A DNA stretch of 64,000 nucleotides from Sporolactobacillus nakayamae (lineage in GTDB: Bacteria > Bacillota > Bacilli > Bacillales > Sporolactobacillaceae): NCBI RefSeq assembly GCF_900113325.1, contig NZ_FOOY01000004.1:1-64000 (forward strand), given 5' to 3'. How positions within the stretch are numbered: position 1 is the stretch's first letter; each line of letters starts with the position of its first letter. The notes beneath the pieces are model-generated. The model saw nothing but the letters and a program-made list of their open reading frames with translations, searched no databases and was not told the origin of the DNA. A program made the position numbers and the translations under genes. This document shows positions 25,301 to 33,257 of the stretch, one piece after another.

Positions 25301-26635
25301 ATGTATTTACGAGCAATAGGGGTGAACCATCGCAGCGCGCCGGTCGCCATTCGGGAGCGCTTAGCGTTTACACCTCGAGATCTTAATCGAGCGTTGAGTC
25401 AATTGAAGCAGAAAAATATTTGCGAAGTGGTGATTCTCTCAACGTGCAATCGGACAGAATTGTATCTGGTGACAGATCACGTGAAGGCCGGAGTTGAGCA
25501 AGCTTCTTATTTTCTCGCTCGCTGGTTTACTATGGATGCGAGCGAGTTGTCGGATTATCTGTTTACAATAGAAGACAAGGAAGCTGTCGCCCATTTGTTC
25601 CATGTTGCATGTGGGCTGGACTCAATGATTTTGGGTGAGACACAAATTCTTGGACAAGTTCGTGCGGCTTTTCTTACTGCTCAGGACGCTGGGAGTACGG
25701 GAAGGATTCTGAATGAATTATTCAGAGACGCGCTTAACGTGGCCAAACGAGCACACACAGAAACACAAATTAATGATCATTCTGTCTCTGTTAGCTATGC
25801 AGCAGTAGAATTAATGAAAAATCAGATGCATGACCTTGATCAAAAGTCCATTGTCCTAGTTGGTGCTGGTGAGACGGGTAGTTTAACGCTGAAACATTTG
25901 ATCAGCAATGGTGCGTCACATATCACAATTGCCAATCGCACCTTAGCGAATGGACAGCGTCTGGCAAATTCCGTTGGATACGGTTCGACCGCTATTCCCT
26001 TAGATCGTTTGCCTCAAGCTGCGGCGACAGCGGATATCGTCATTAGCACAGCATCAGCATCGCATTATCTGATTTCCAAAAATGATTTGCTTCGTCAAAA
26101 GAAACGCCGGCGCATGTTTGTTGACCTTGCGATGCCGCGCAGCATGGACCCGACTTTGGACGAAGTCGATGGACTGCGTTTGTTTGATCTCGATGACTTG
26201 AAAATTGTGCTTGGCGATCATTTGGAAGCACGAAAAGGTGCTGCGGCTCAGATCGAACCGATGATTGATGATGAGCTGCGCAATTTCTTAGAATGGTTGC
26301 AGACACTGCCCGTCATTCCCGCAATTTCGGCACTGCGCCGCAAAGTAATCATGATTCATGAACAGACAATGAGGAGCATGGAAAATAAACTCCCGTCAAT
26401 CTCGGAACAGGAACGCGAAGTCATCAGTACGCACGTGCGCAGTATGTTGAATCAATTCTTGCGCGAGCCAATCAAGCAGGTTCGGCAACTAGCGGCACAG
26501 GACCGTGCGGTTGAGGCTGCGCATCTTTTGACAGGACTATTTAATTTAGATCATGTCCAACCAAGCGAAATGCTTGTTGATCGGACATCAGATGTTCCAA
26601 AGAAGAAAATGAAAAGCAATTCACGATGCAATTGA
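25301..26635 (+). CDS. hemA: Glutamyl-tRNA reductase
   Basis: This enzyme reduces glutamyl-tRNA to glutamate-1-semialdehyde, the first step of tetrapyrrole synthesis. The start is ATG at 25301, five bases after GGAGGG, giving MYLRAIGVNHRSAPV. The catalytic Cys lies in ILSTCNRTELY (about 46-56); GLDSMILGETQILGQVRAAF follows at about 105-124; the NADPH site is VLVGAGETGSLT (about 186). Length (444) is normal. In B. subtilis hemXCDB follow before hemL; here only 78 bases separate hemA and hemL. Confidence 0.96.
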   Translation: MYLRAIGVNHRSAPVAIRERLAFTPRDLNRALSQLKQKNICEVVILSTCNRTELYLVTDHVKAGVEQASYFLARWFTMDASELSDYLFTIEDKEAVAHLFHVACGLDSMILGETQILGQVRAAFLTAQDAGSTGRILNELFRDALNVAKRAHTETQINDHSVSVSYAAVELMKNQMHDLDQKSIVLVGAGETGSLTLKHLISNGASHITIANRTLANGQRLANSVGYGSTAIPLDRLPQAAATADIVISTASASHYLISKNDLLRQKKRRRMFVDLAMPRSMDPTLDEVDGLRLFDLDDLKIVLGDHLEARKGAAAQIEPMIDDELRNFLEWLQTLPVIPAISALRRKVIMIHEQTMRSMENKLPSISEQEREVISTHVRSMLNQFLREPIKQVRQLAAQDRAVEAAHLLTGLFNLDHVQPSEMLVDRTSDVPKKKMKSNSRCN

Positions 26636-26713
26636 TCGGCTTATTTTCTGGAGGATCATCTTTAGAGATACATATTTTTTCATGGGAGAAAAGCTTTGAG
26701 GGAGAAGATAACG

Positions 26714-28009
26714 ATGAATTTTAGTAAATCGATCGCGGCGTATGAGAAAGCGAAGCCGCTTATGCCTGGCGGTGTCAGCAGCCCTGTCCGCTCTTTTCCG
26801 TCCGTTGATTTGAGCCCGATCTTTATGGATCACGGGAAGGGCTCAAAGATTTACGACATAGATGGAAATGAATACATCGACTATGTACTAAGCTGGGGTC
26901 CGCTTATTCTCGGTCATGCGGATAAGAAGGTCGTCGATTTTATCAAAGAAACCGTAGAAAAGGGCACGAGTTTTGGTTCGCCGACACAGCTTGAGACGAA
27001 ATTGGCAGAGCTTGTCGTGGGACGCGTGCCCTCAGTCGAGAAGGTACGTTTTGTTAATTCAGGAACTGAAGCGACAATGAGCGCGATCAGGCTCGCGCGC
27101 GGTTACACGGGCAGAGATAAAATTTTGAAATTTGAGGGCAGTTACCATGGAAGCGCGGATTCACTGCTAATCAAGGCGGGGTCCGGAGTCGCAACGCTTG
27201 GACTTCCCGACAGTCCAGGTGTCCCCGCACAGCTCGCCAAAGACACCCTGACCGTTCCCTATAATAATGTGGAACGTGTCGTTGACGTATTCAAACAATA
27301 CGGGCATGACATCGCCTGTGTGATTGTCGAACCTGTTGCCGGCAATATGGGCGTCGTGCCTCCTGTGGACGGATTCTTACAGGCTTTAAGAGAAATCACC
27401 CAGGCATATGGTTCCTTGTTAATCTTCGATGAAGTCATGACCGGTTTTCGTGTTGCTTATAACTGCGCGCAAGGCTATTACGGCATCAAACCGGATTTGA
27501 CGACACTTGGGAAAGTCATTGGCGGTGGTCTGCCGGTCGGCGCGTATGGCGGCCGATTGGACATCATGAGTCAGATCGCGCCGGAAGGACCAATCTATCA
27601 GGCGGGAACCTTATCGGGAAATCCGCTTGCGATGGCTGCCGGGTATATGACGCTCAGCGAGCTTACACCGGAGGACTACTCGGAATTTCGCAAGAAAGCG
27701 GACCGGCTCGCTAAAGGCTATAAGGCAGCAGCGGAAAAATACGAAATACCGCTTACTGTAAATCAAGCAGGCGCGATGATGGGTATTTTCTTCACTGATC
27801 GGGAAGTCATTAACTATCAGTGTTCGAAATCATCGAATTTGGAGCATTTCAAGACTTATTTTGCCCAGATGATTGAACAAGGTGTGTCGCTGCCGCCATC
27901 CCAATTTGAAGGGGTCTTTTTGTCAACAAAGCATTCGATGGAAGACATTGAGGCAACAATTCACGCCGCAGAGCACGCGTTTCAGGTGATCGCGGAATCA
28001 AAGCGGTAA
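26714..28009 (+). CDS. hemL: Glutamate-1-semialdehyde 2,1-aminomutase
   Basis: This PLP enzyme converts glutamate-1-semialdehyde to 5-aminolevulinate. The start is ATG at 26714 behind GAGGGAG; the in-frame TTG at 26696 is discarded. Motifs are [11 protein letters not shown] (about 18), [16 protein letters not shown] (about 115-130), [11 protein letters not shown] (about 236-246) and the PLP lysine in [17 protein letters not shown] (about 262-278). Length 431 is standard. It immediately follows hemA, so the pair can make 5-aminolevulinate, but the genes that turn this into uroporphyrinogen are not in the window. Confidence 0.96.
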   Translation: MNFSKSIAAYEKAKPLMPGGVSSPVRSFPSVDLSPIFMDHGKGSKIYDIDGNEYIDYVLSWGPLILGHADKKVVDFIKETVEKGTSFGSPTQLETKLAELVVGRVPSVEKVRFVNSGTEATMSAIRLARGYTGRDKILKFEGSYHGSADSLLIKAGSGVATLGLPDSPGVPAQLAKDTLTVPYNNVERVVDVFKQYGHDIACVIVEPVAGNMGVVPPVDGFLQALREITQAYGSLLIFDEVMTGFRVAYNCAQGYYGIKPDLTTLGKVIGGGLPVGAYGGRLDIMSQIAPEGPIYQAGTLSGNPLAMAAGYMTLSELTPEDYSEFRKKADRLAKGYKAAAEKYEIPLTVNQAGAMMGIFFTDREVINYQCSKSSNLEHFKTYFAQMIEQGVSLPPSQFEGVFLSTKHSMEDIEATIHAAEHAFQVIAESKR

Positions 28010-28071
28010 AGCGAAACATCTGAAGGGTGTAAAACGAAAAAGCCTTCGTTGTCGCACAGGTTAAAAATAGT

Positions 28072-28114
28072 AATCCAGAATGAGTCATGATTCATGATTT
28101 ATTCTGGATTATTT
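28072..28114. terminator. Terminator after hemL
   Basis: AATCCAGAAT and ATTCTGGATT form a perfect 10-bp stem with an inner TCATGATTCATGA hairpin; a short T-rich tract follows. Confidence 0.6.
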
Positions 28115-28304
28115 GCGTAGCGGCACTAATCACGGATCTCTACCCATTTGTGAGCAAAAGCGATGGATTGGTGGCGACCATTGTAGAAAAGTTGATTGTC
28201 AACAAGGATTCCATAATCGTCAGATTTTATGTTTGATCAAATAATTTTCACTGAATGAGAGAGACTAAACCTGTACTAAAGATTTGTCCGAAGGTGGTCA
28301 AGAC

Positions 28305-28982
28305 ATGCATTTTATACAAATCACAGTTGAACTGATCGTCGGTTTTGCGGCCCTTTTCTTAATGACAAAAATTCTGGGAAAAGCGACACTGGCTCAAGTC
28401 ACAGCCTTTGATTTTATCTCCGCAATCGTGCTTGGCGAATTAGTGGGTAATGCATTGTATGACAAAAAAATTGGAATCGGATCAATTCTGTTTGCGGTCG
28501 CTTTGTGGGGCATGATGATTTATGTTGTGGAATGGTGTACACAGAAATATCGTGCGTCGAGAGGTTTTTTGGAGGGCAAACCGACGATTGTTATTCGCCA
28601 TGGCCATTTGGATCGAAACGCGATGAAGAAAGAAAAGCTTGATATCGATATGCTTCAGAATTTATTGAGGCAGAAAAGTGTATTCTCCATTCGCGAAGTT
28701 GAATTCGCCATTCTTGAAACTGATGGGTCCGTCAGTGCGCTGAAAAAATCGCAATACGAGACACCGACAATGGAAGATTTGCAGCAGAGGAGAAAACCGG
28801 TTTGTTTACCGGTAACGATCATTGATGATGGTGAAGTGGATTGGGAAAATTTGAAAGAGGCAGGTCTTAATGAAGAATGGTTGATGAAGAACCTTCACGC
28901 ACACCATATACAGAGCTACTCGGATGTTTTTTATTGCGAATGGAAGAAGGACGAGGGCATTTTTATTGAGAAAATGCAATGA
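28305..28982 (+). CDS. DUF421 (YetF-type) membrane protein
   Basis: The 225-residue product has three N-terminal membrane helices followed by a soluble alpha/beta domain, the layout of YetF-like DUF421 proteins. Family stretches are QVTAFDFISAIVLGELVGNA (about 35-54), FLEGKPTIVIRHGHLD (about 87-102) and LLRQKSVFSIREVEFAILETDGSVS (about 115-139). Several paralogues occur in spore formers, some located in spore membranes. The start is ATG at 28305 behind GAAGGTGG. It lies between hemL and spoVID. The molecular function is unknown. Confidence 0.85.
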   Translation: MHFIQITVELIVGFAALFLMTKILGKATLAQVTAFDFISAIVLGELVGNALYDKKIGIGSILFAVALWGMMIYVVEWCTQKYRASRGFLEGKPTIVIRHGHLDRNAMKKEKLDIDMLQNLLRQKSVFSIREVEFAILETDGSVSALKKSQYETPTMEDLQQRRKPVCLPVTIIDDGEVDWENLKEAGLNEEWLMKNLHAHHIQSYSDVFYCEWKKDEGIFIEKMQ

Positions 28983-29221
28983 ATAACGATGTTCAAGCCG
29001 CCGCAGATCACATGGATCGGCGGTTTTAAAAGCAACATAAAGAAAACGGTTACGTAATTACTCTGGGATTTCGTCCTCAGATTTTTCTTATTCCGCACAC
29101 TGGTGATTCCCCGTACTGTCTACTAATAATGATGCAAGCATTTACGATTAGGAAACGATTGAGCATAATTCCTTACTTCACGCATAGAACAGTATTAAGA
29201 ACGGATGAGAGGGTGGAAGGA

Positions 29222-30589
29222 ATGTCTCAAACTTCGAATGATCGCTTGCAGTTTTCAATAAATGAATCGGTGTGGCTCAAAAATGACGCACCCGCCGAAG
29301 AAATACTATCCATGGCACTGGAGCCGGACATAACTGTCGAAGAGAATTGGAACGACGTGACAATCAAGGGCTATCTTCGACTCACCGGAGAGTACAAACC
29401 GGCGGACGTTCCGGATGCGGCTGTTGACTCGGAGCATAATGCGGCTCCCTTCCGTACAATTGATGAGATTATGGAGACGGGCAATGGCACGGACACTTTG
29501 GAACATCATTTTCCGATTGATATCACAATCCCGGCGGACCGTGTGCCTAACTTGGAAGATTTATTTGTTGTGATTGATTCGTTTGATTACGAGCTGTCCG
29601 AGCATCGGCATATTCAGCTTCAAGCTGATATCGCTATTACGGGATTGACCAATAACAATCCGGTGGATCGTACGGAAAAGCCCAAGGCTAAGCCGCCTGT
29701 CGAACAACCTGCGGCAACACCCGCGAAACCGGAAAAGGCAAAAGAAACTGCGCCTGCTCAGAAGCCCGCAGCGAAAGCGCCCGCGAAAAAAGAGGAAAAA
29801 CCGATTAAACCGGAAAAGTCGGTTAAGGCACAAAAGGAAGAGAAACCGGTAAAACCGCTTAAAGCGCAAAAAGAAGAAAAACCGGAAAAGCCGGTTAAGG
29901 CGCAAAAGGAAGATAAACCGGAAAAACCGGTGGCGAAAAAGTTTGCCGAACCCGCGCCAAAGTCTAAAGCGGCAGAAGATCCTGCCAAAAAAGAAGCTGC
30001 GAAGAACGTGCAGAAGCCTGCGTCAAAAGGCAAGCGAATACTTGGCGAGAAGCAGCCGATCTCTGGGGAGTTTGAGGAAATGCCTACGGATCGTTTGAAT
30101 GATGAAGAAGATGTCGATTTCCACTACGAGGCATTCCGCAAACCAGATGATGAGACCAATGCAGACGGATCGCCATTAGTTGCTTTTAAAGGGATGGCCC
30201 AAGACGGTTCACAGAATACCGGTCGTTCGGAAACAACAACGCCGGCGGCTCCACAGGCAGCTCCCTCTCCTGTGGCAGCTCCTCAGGTAGAAGCGACTCC
30301 ATCTTCTGAGGAAAGTGAGCAGGAACAAGTTCCGGACAGTGGGAAGAAGGACTCTGACATGACTAGCCTTTACTTGACGAAGGTACTTTCCGGTGATGAA
30401 AAAGAACAAAAAACACGTGTCAAAATCTGCATTGTCCAGTCTGGAGAATCATTGGAAAGCATTTCAGAGCGCTATCATGTGCCGGTGACATCTCTATTGA
30501 GAAAAAACGCTCTGACGTCTGGAGAAATTGAAGCCGGCGAACTTCTTTACATTCCGAAAAGCACAAAGGCGGCAAAGGATGAATCCTGA
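29222..30589 (+). CDS. spoVID: Stage VI sporulation protein D (spore coat assembly)
   Basis: SpoVID guides the coat around the spore and works with SafA and SpoIVA. The N-terminal ~140 residues form the conserved domain (RLQFSINESVWL, then QADIAITGL). Residues ~150-290 are a low-complexity linker of Lys, Pro, Glu and Ala with repeated KPEKPVKAQKEEKP units, which probably varies in length. The C-terminus has a LysM domain (IVQSGESLESISERYHVP, about 403-448). The start is the ATG at 29222 within a purine-rich site. At 455 residues it is shorter than the 575 of B. subtilis. The end overlaps the next gene. Confidence 0.92.
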   Translation: MSQTSNDRLQFSINESVWLKNDAPAEEILSMALEPDITVEENWNDVTIKGYLRLTGEYKPADVPDAAVDSEHNAAPFRTIDEIMETGNGTDTLEHHFPIDITIPADRVPNLEDLFVVIDSFDYELSEHRHIQLQADIAITGLTNNNPVDRTEKPKAKPPVEQPAATPAKPEKAKETAPAQKPAAKAPAKKEEKPIKPEKSVKAQKEEKPVKPLKAQKEEKPEKPVKAQKEDKPEKPVAKKFAEPAPKSKAAEDPAKKEAAKNVQKPASKGKRILGEKQPISGEFEEMPTDRLNDEEDVDFHYEAFRKPDDETNADGSPLVAFKGMAQDGSQNTGRSETTTPAAPQAAPSPVAAPQVEATPSSEESEQEQVPDSGKKDSDMTSLYLTKVLSGDEKEQKTRVKICIVQSGESLESISERYHVPVTSLLRKNALTSGEIEAGELLYIPKSTKAAKDES

Positions 30590-31571
30590 GCTGGCGAGGC
30601 TATTGTCTGCCTTGCAAGCCAATTATTTTTTTGGACAAATGCGTGTCGCTAAAGAAGACCCGCTCATTATAGAAACTGAGAGAGGCTTAAAACGCATTCG
30701 GATTTGGGAGAATGAAGCTTTATTAAAGCTTCATTTAAAGTGGCGCGAGCGATTAGTCAACGACCGATTTTTCATTGATCGAATGTATGTCACGCGCTCA
30801 GGATTGCCGTCAATACGCATCGGTCATTATTCTGTAACCTGCCACGATGCTCCATCGAACTCTGCGAACTTGGAGGGGAATGAGGTGCTATGGGCAGATT
30901 TGCTGGCCTATTTACATCGATACAGCCGTGATGTTCCAGTTGGAGATATAACCGTCTCAGCCTCTACCCGAGTTCATACCATGTATGAACAGGCGAAACA
31001 GATGGGATATGAAAAGAGCGGCACGTGGAAGATGGTGTCCGCTTGTTTTTCATCTGCATCTGCGCGAGCAAATGAGGCTGACCGTTTACGCGACTCCTAC
31101 CAGCATCGAAACTCGGCTTTCCTTCTTCCTGATGATTTTTCCCGGGGGTCATGTACGGCCCTCTTCGACACACTTTTTTTCGAACTTGGTCAATCTCGGC
31201 CATCTGACGGGTGCAGATCATTGGCCCGTTTTTGTTTAAACGAGTGCATGGGTCAACGTGAGCAAACGGTTCGCAAGCTGTTTCAAGAGTTGATGGTAAG
31301 AGATTTCTTTGATCAGGAAACTTCTGATTTGATGCAAGCTGAGTGGTTGGAGCCGGACGAGTGGCTGAGTTTGGTGGAATCTTGCGATCGTATGGGGCAG
31401 GAACAGGACGCTGAGGCGACACTCAATTCATTCAAACAACTATGGGATCGAAAAGTTCAACTGATTAACTTATTCGAATCTGTTTTGTCGCAATCCGGAG
31501 AAGCGGGTGGGGGTGCGGAATTTGGAGCAGACGGACAACAATCAAATCAATCGAATACTCTTTCACTATGA
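30579..31571 (+). CDS. Unknown protein between spoVID and ysxE, possibly a divergent CotS-like pseudokinase
   Basis: The 330-residue protein starts at an ATG that overlaps the end of spoVID by 11 bases, so it is translationally coupled to coat genes. I do not recognise a definite family. Residues ~25-75 (TERGLKRIRIWENEALLKLH and on) resemble the N-lobe of CotS/YsxE-type proteins, where a Lys follows a beta strand, and SVTCHDAP (about 83) sits where those proteins have the hinge. The catalytic His-x-Asp region is not evident. Cysteines are frequent in the C-terminal half. A diverged, inactive paralogue of YsxE is my best guess, with low certainty. Confidence 0.6.
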   Translation: MNPELARLLSALQANYFFGQMRVAKEDPLIIETERGLKRIRIWENEALLKLHLKWRERLVNDRFFIDRMYVTRSGLPSIRIGHYSVTCHDAPSNSANLEGNEVLWADLLAYLHRYSRDVPVGDITVSASTRVHTMYEQAKQMGYEKSGTWKMVSACFSSASARANEADRLRDSYQHRNSAFLLPDDFSRGSCTALFDTLFFELGQSRPSDGCRSLARFCLNECMGQREQTVRKLFQELMVRDFFDQETSDLMQAEWLEPDEWLSLVESCDRMGQEQDAEATLNSFKQLWDRKVQLINLFESVLSQSGEAGGGAEFGADGQQSNQSNTLSL

Positions 31572-32571
31572 CCTCGCGCCCACTAACCTTTCCGCTTGGG
31601 GAAACATTATTCGAGTAGATACCTACTCCGGCACATTCGCTTTGAAGCAGAAAGCGTTAAATGACCGGCAAATTCACAGCCTTCAGACAGTTTACGCGCT
31701 AGCGCGTCGCATGGTCATTGATGCTGCACACCCGCTCCCATCCAAATATGGCGATCTGGTCATCCGCGGATCAGATGTCAGTTACTATTTGATGCCTTGG
31801 GTGAACGAAACGGTTGACGCATCGAATCTGACCGAGCGCTATCGCCATCTTTTTGTCAAAGCAGGTCAACTGCACAGGAAAACGCTTGAAAAGGATGAAG
31901 ACTGCAGTGGGCTCTATCAAGGTATGGTACGCGTACTTAATCAACGGCAAATGGTTTGGGAGCATTTTCTATATAAGGCGGAGCATCATGTTTATCCATC
32001 CCCATTTGAACAAGCGGTACTTAAAACAGCATTTATTTATCTCGGCAATATGCAGGTTGCCCGGGATTTTTTTACCAAAGATAAGGATGATGAGGGAAAG
32101 AACAAGACAATGCGGCGCGCGCTCTGCCATGGACGACTCAGCCCGCTGCATTTGCTGATTGAAAATGAGAGAAGCTGTCTGACGAATTTTGAGAACAGCG
32201 AGGACGGTTTTTTTATTGTGGAGAGTGCCAGCCTTTTTGAACAGGCAAGCGCGACGCTTGGCTCGGAGCATGTGGATTGGCGCAGCTTTTTCCAATCTTA
32301 TTCATCTGCTTGTCCATTAAACGATGAGGAGAAGGAATTTCTGACTCATTTTCTTTTATTTCCAAGTGCGCATGCAGAATTGCTGAGCCGATATATTCAT
32401 ACGAAAGAGTTAAGTGAACAGTGGTTTGTCAAACGATGGACGAATCTCTGCCAGGTTCACCAGGAAATGTTTACATCTATTAAAAAAGAAATGGAACAGG
32501 AACAGAAAAAGAAAGACGAACGGAAAGCGAAAGAGGAATCCGAAGAAAAGAAAACCTCGGATGAAGCCTAA
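31507..32571 (+). CDS. ysxE: Spore coat-associated protein YsxE (CotS family, kinase-like)
   Basis: The protein resembles YsxE, a CotS-family member with an aminoglycoside phosphotransferase-like fold that sits in the spore coat. The N-lobe has the strand and Lys VDTYSGTFALKQKAL (about 37-51); the hinge is YYLMPWVNET (about 95); the catalytic-loop equivalent is ALCHGRLSPLHLLIEN (about 202-217), with HGRLSP in place of HGDxxP, so the catalytic Asp is missing. The C-terminal ~40 residues are highly charged. The start is GTG at 31507, six bases after GGAG, overlapping the previous gene by 65 bases. Three coat genes thus form one operon. Confidence 0.8.
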   Translation: MGVRNLEQTDNNQINRILFHYDLAPTNLSAWGNIIRVDTYSGTFALKQKALNDRQIHSLQTVYALARRMVIDAAHPLPSKYGDLVIRGSDVSYYLMPWVNETVDASNLTERYRHLFVKAGQLHRKTLEKDEDCSGLYQGMVRVLNQRQMVWEHFLYKAEHHVYPSPFEQAVLKTAFIYLGNMQVARDFFTKDKDDEGKNKTMRRALCHGRLSPLHLLIENERSCLTNFENSEDGFFIVESASLFEQASATLGSEHVDWRSFFQSYSSACPLNDEEKEFLTHFLLFPSAHAELLSRYIHTKELSEQWFVKRWTNLCQVHQEMFTSIKKEMEQEQKKKDERKAKEESEEKKTSDEA

Positions 32572-32582
32572 TTTCCCATACA

Positions 32583-32765
32583 CTATAGCCATTTCTTCAG
32601 ATACCCGACATAGATAAAGAAGAGCAGTGCGCAAAGCAGCACGTCCATCGTTGTCGGCAGGAAAATCGTGCGAATAAGCTGAAAGATAGCGAGCGGAAGG
32701 ACAACGATACTAAATCCTTCACGACACTTTTTGAAAAAGGGCTGAAAGCGATTGTTCTTGAACAC
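32583..32765 (-). CDS. Small membrane protein, 60 aa
   Basis: The short product has a basic head (FKNNRFQPFFKKCREG) and two hydrophobic segments (about 18-33 and 39-54), ending in KKWL, so it may be a hairpin in the membrane with both ends inside. The start is GTG at 32765, eight bases after AAGGGAG; the earlier GTG at 32774 overlaps that site. It is convergent with ysxE and divergent from valS. I know no function. Confidence 0.6.
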   Translation of the reverse strand: MFKNNRFQPFFKKCREGFSIVVLPLAIFQLIRTIFLPTTMDVLLCALLFFIYVGYLKKWL

Positions 32766-32862
32766 AATGGTCACTCCCTTCGATTATATAAACCTAGATT
32801 GGTTATGCTATAGACTATGAAAGTTATTTGACCCGTGTGCGTAAAAAATTTTTTGATTGGCA

Positions 32863-32892
32863 TTGACGAGCAGAACAGTAACTATATATAAT
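32863..32892 (+). promoter_or_regulatory. SigA-type promoter of the valS T-box
   Basis: TTGACG (32863-32868) and TATAAT (32887-32892) are spaced by 18 bases. The transcript would begin near 32900, shortly before the T-box. Confidence 0.8.
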
Positions 32893-32924
32893 GATTACAA
32901 AACACATTAAGTTCTGTGTCAGAG

Positions 32925-33212
32925 TAAAAATGCTGAGACAGGGAGTAGTACACATCTTTATGCTAGAAGAGGCGTTCAATCCTTTTGAACATCCTCTGTA
33001 AGAGAGAGAAGCCGGTACGCTGAGAAGCTTCTTTAGCAGCAAATGTGGAAGTAGCCCTCGAGCAGTCTTTCTGAACGATCGTTTGTGATCAACTAGGAAA
33101 GTCCGGAATTCCGTTATTAAATGAATGAGGCGCGCTTAGTGCGCGTGAATATAGGTGGTACCGCGGAGTTTTCTTCGTCCTTGTGACGGAGAAAGCTCTT
33201 ATTTGCGTTCAG
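32925..33212 (+). ncRNA. T-box leader controlling valS
   Basis: T-box leaders sense uncharged tRNA and allow read-through into aminoacyl-tRNA synthetase genes. The conserved T-box TAGGTGGTACCGCG lies at 33152-33165, preceded by a GC hairpin (33131-33146). The terminator is GAGTTTTCTTCGTC paired with GACGGAGAAAGCTC (about 33166-33206), followed by TTATTTG. Stem I begins near 32929 (ATGCTGAGACAGGGAGTAG). A GTA triplet at 33015-33017 could be the valine specifier, but I have not folded stem I. Confidence 0.9.
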
Positions 33213-33257
33213 ACAAACTCATTCATCCTAAATAAAATAGCTGCAAGGGAGCGGTAA

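Noticed and set aside
29758-30033. Phe/Ala/Gly-rich minus-strand frame within spoVID
   Set aside because: Shadow of the Lys/Pro/Glu repeats of spoVID.
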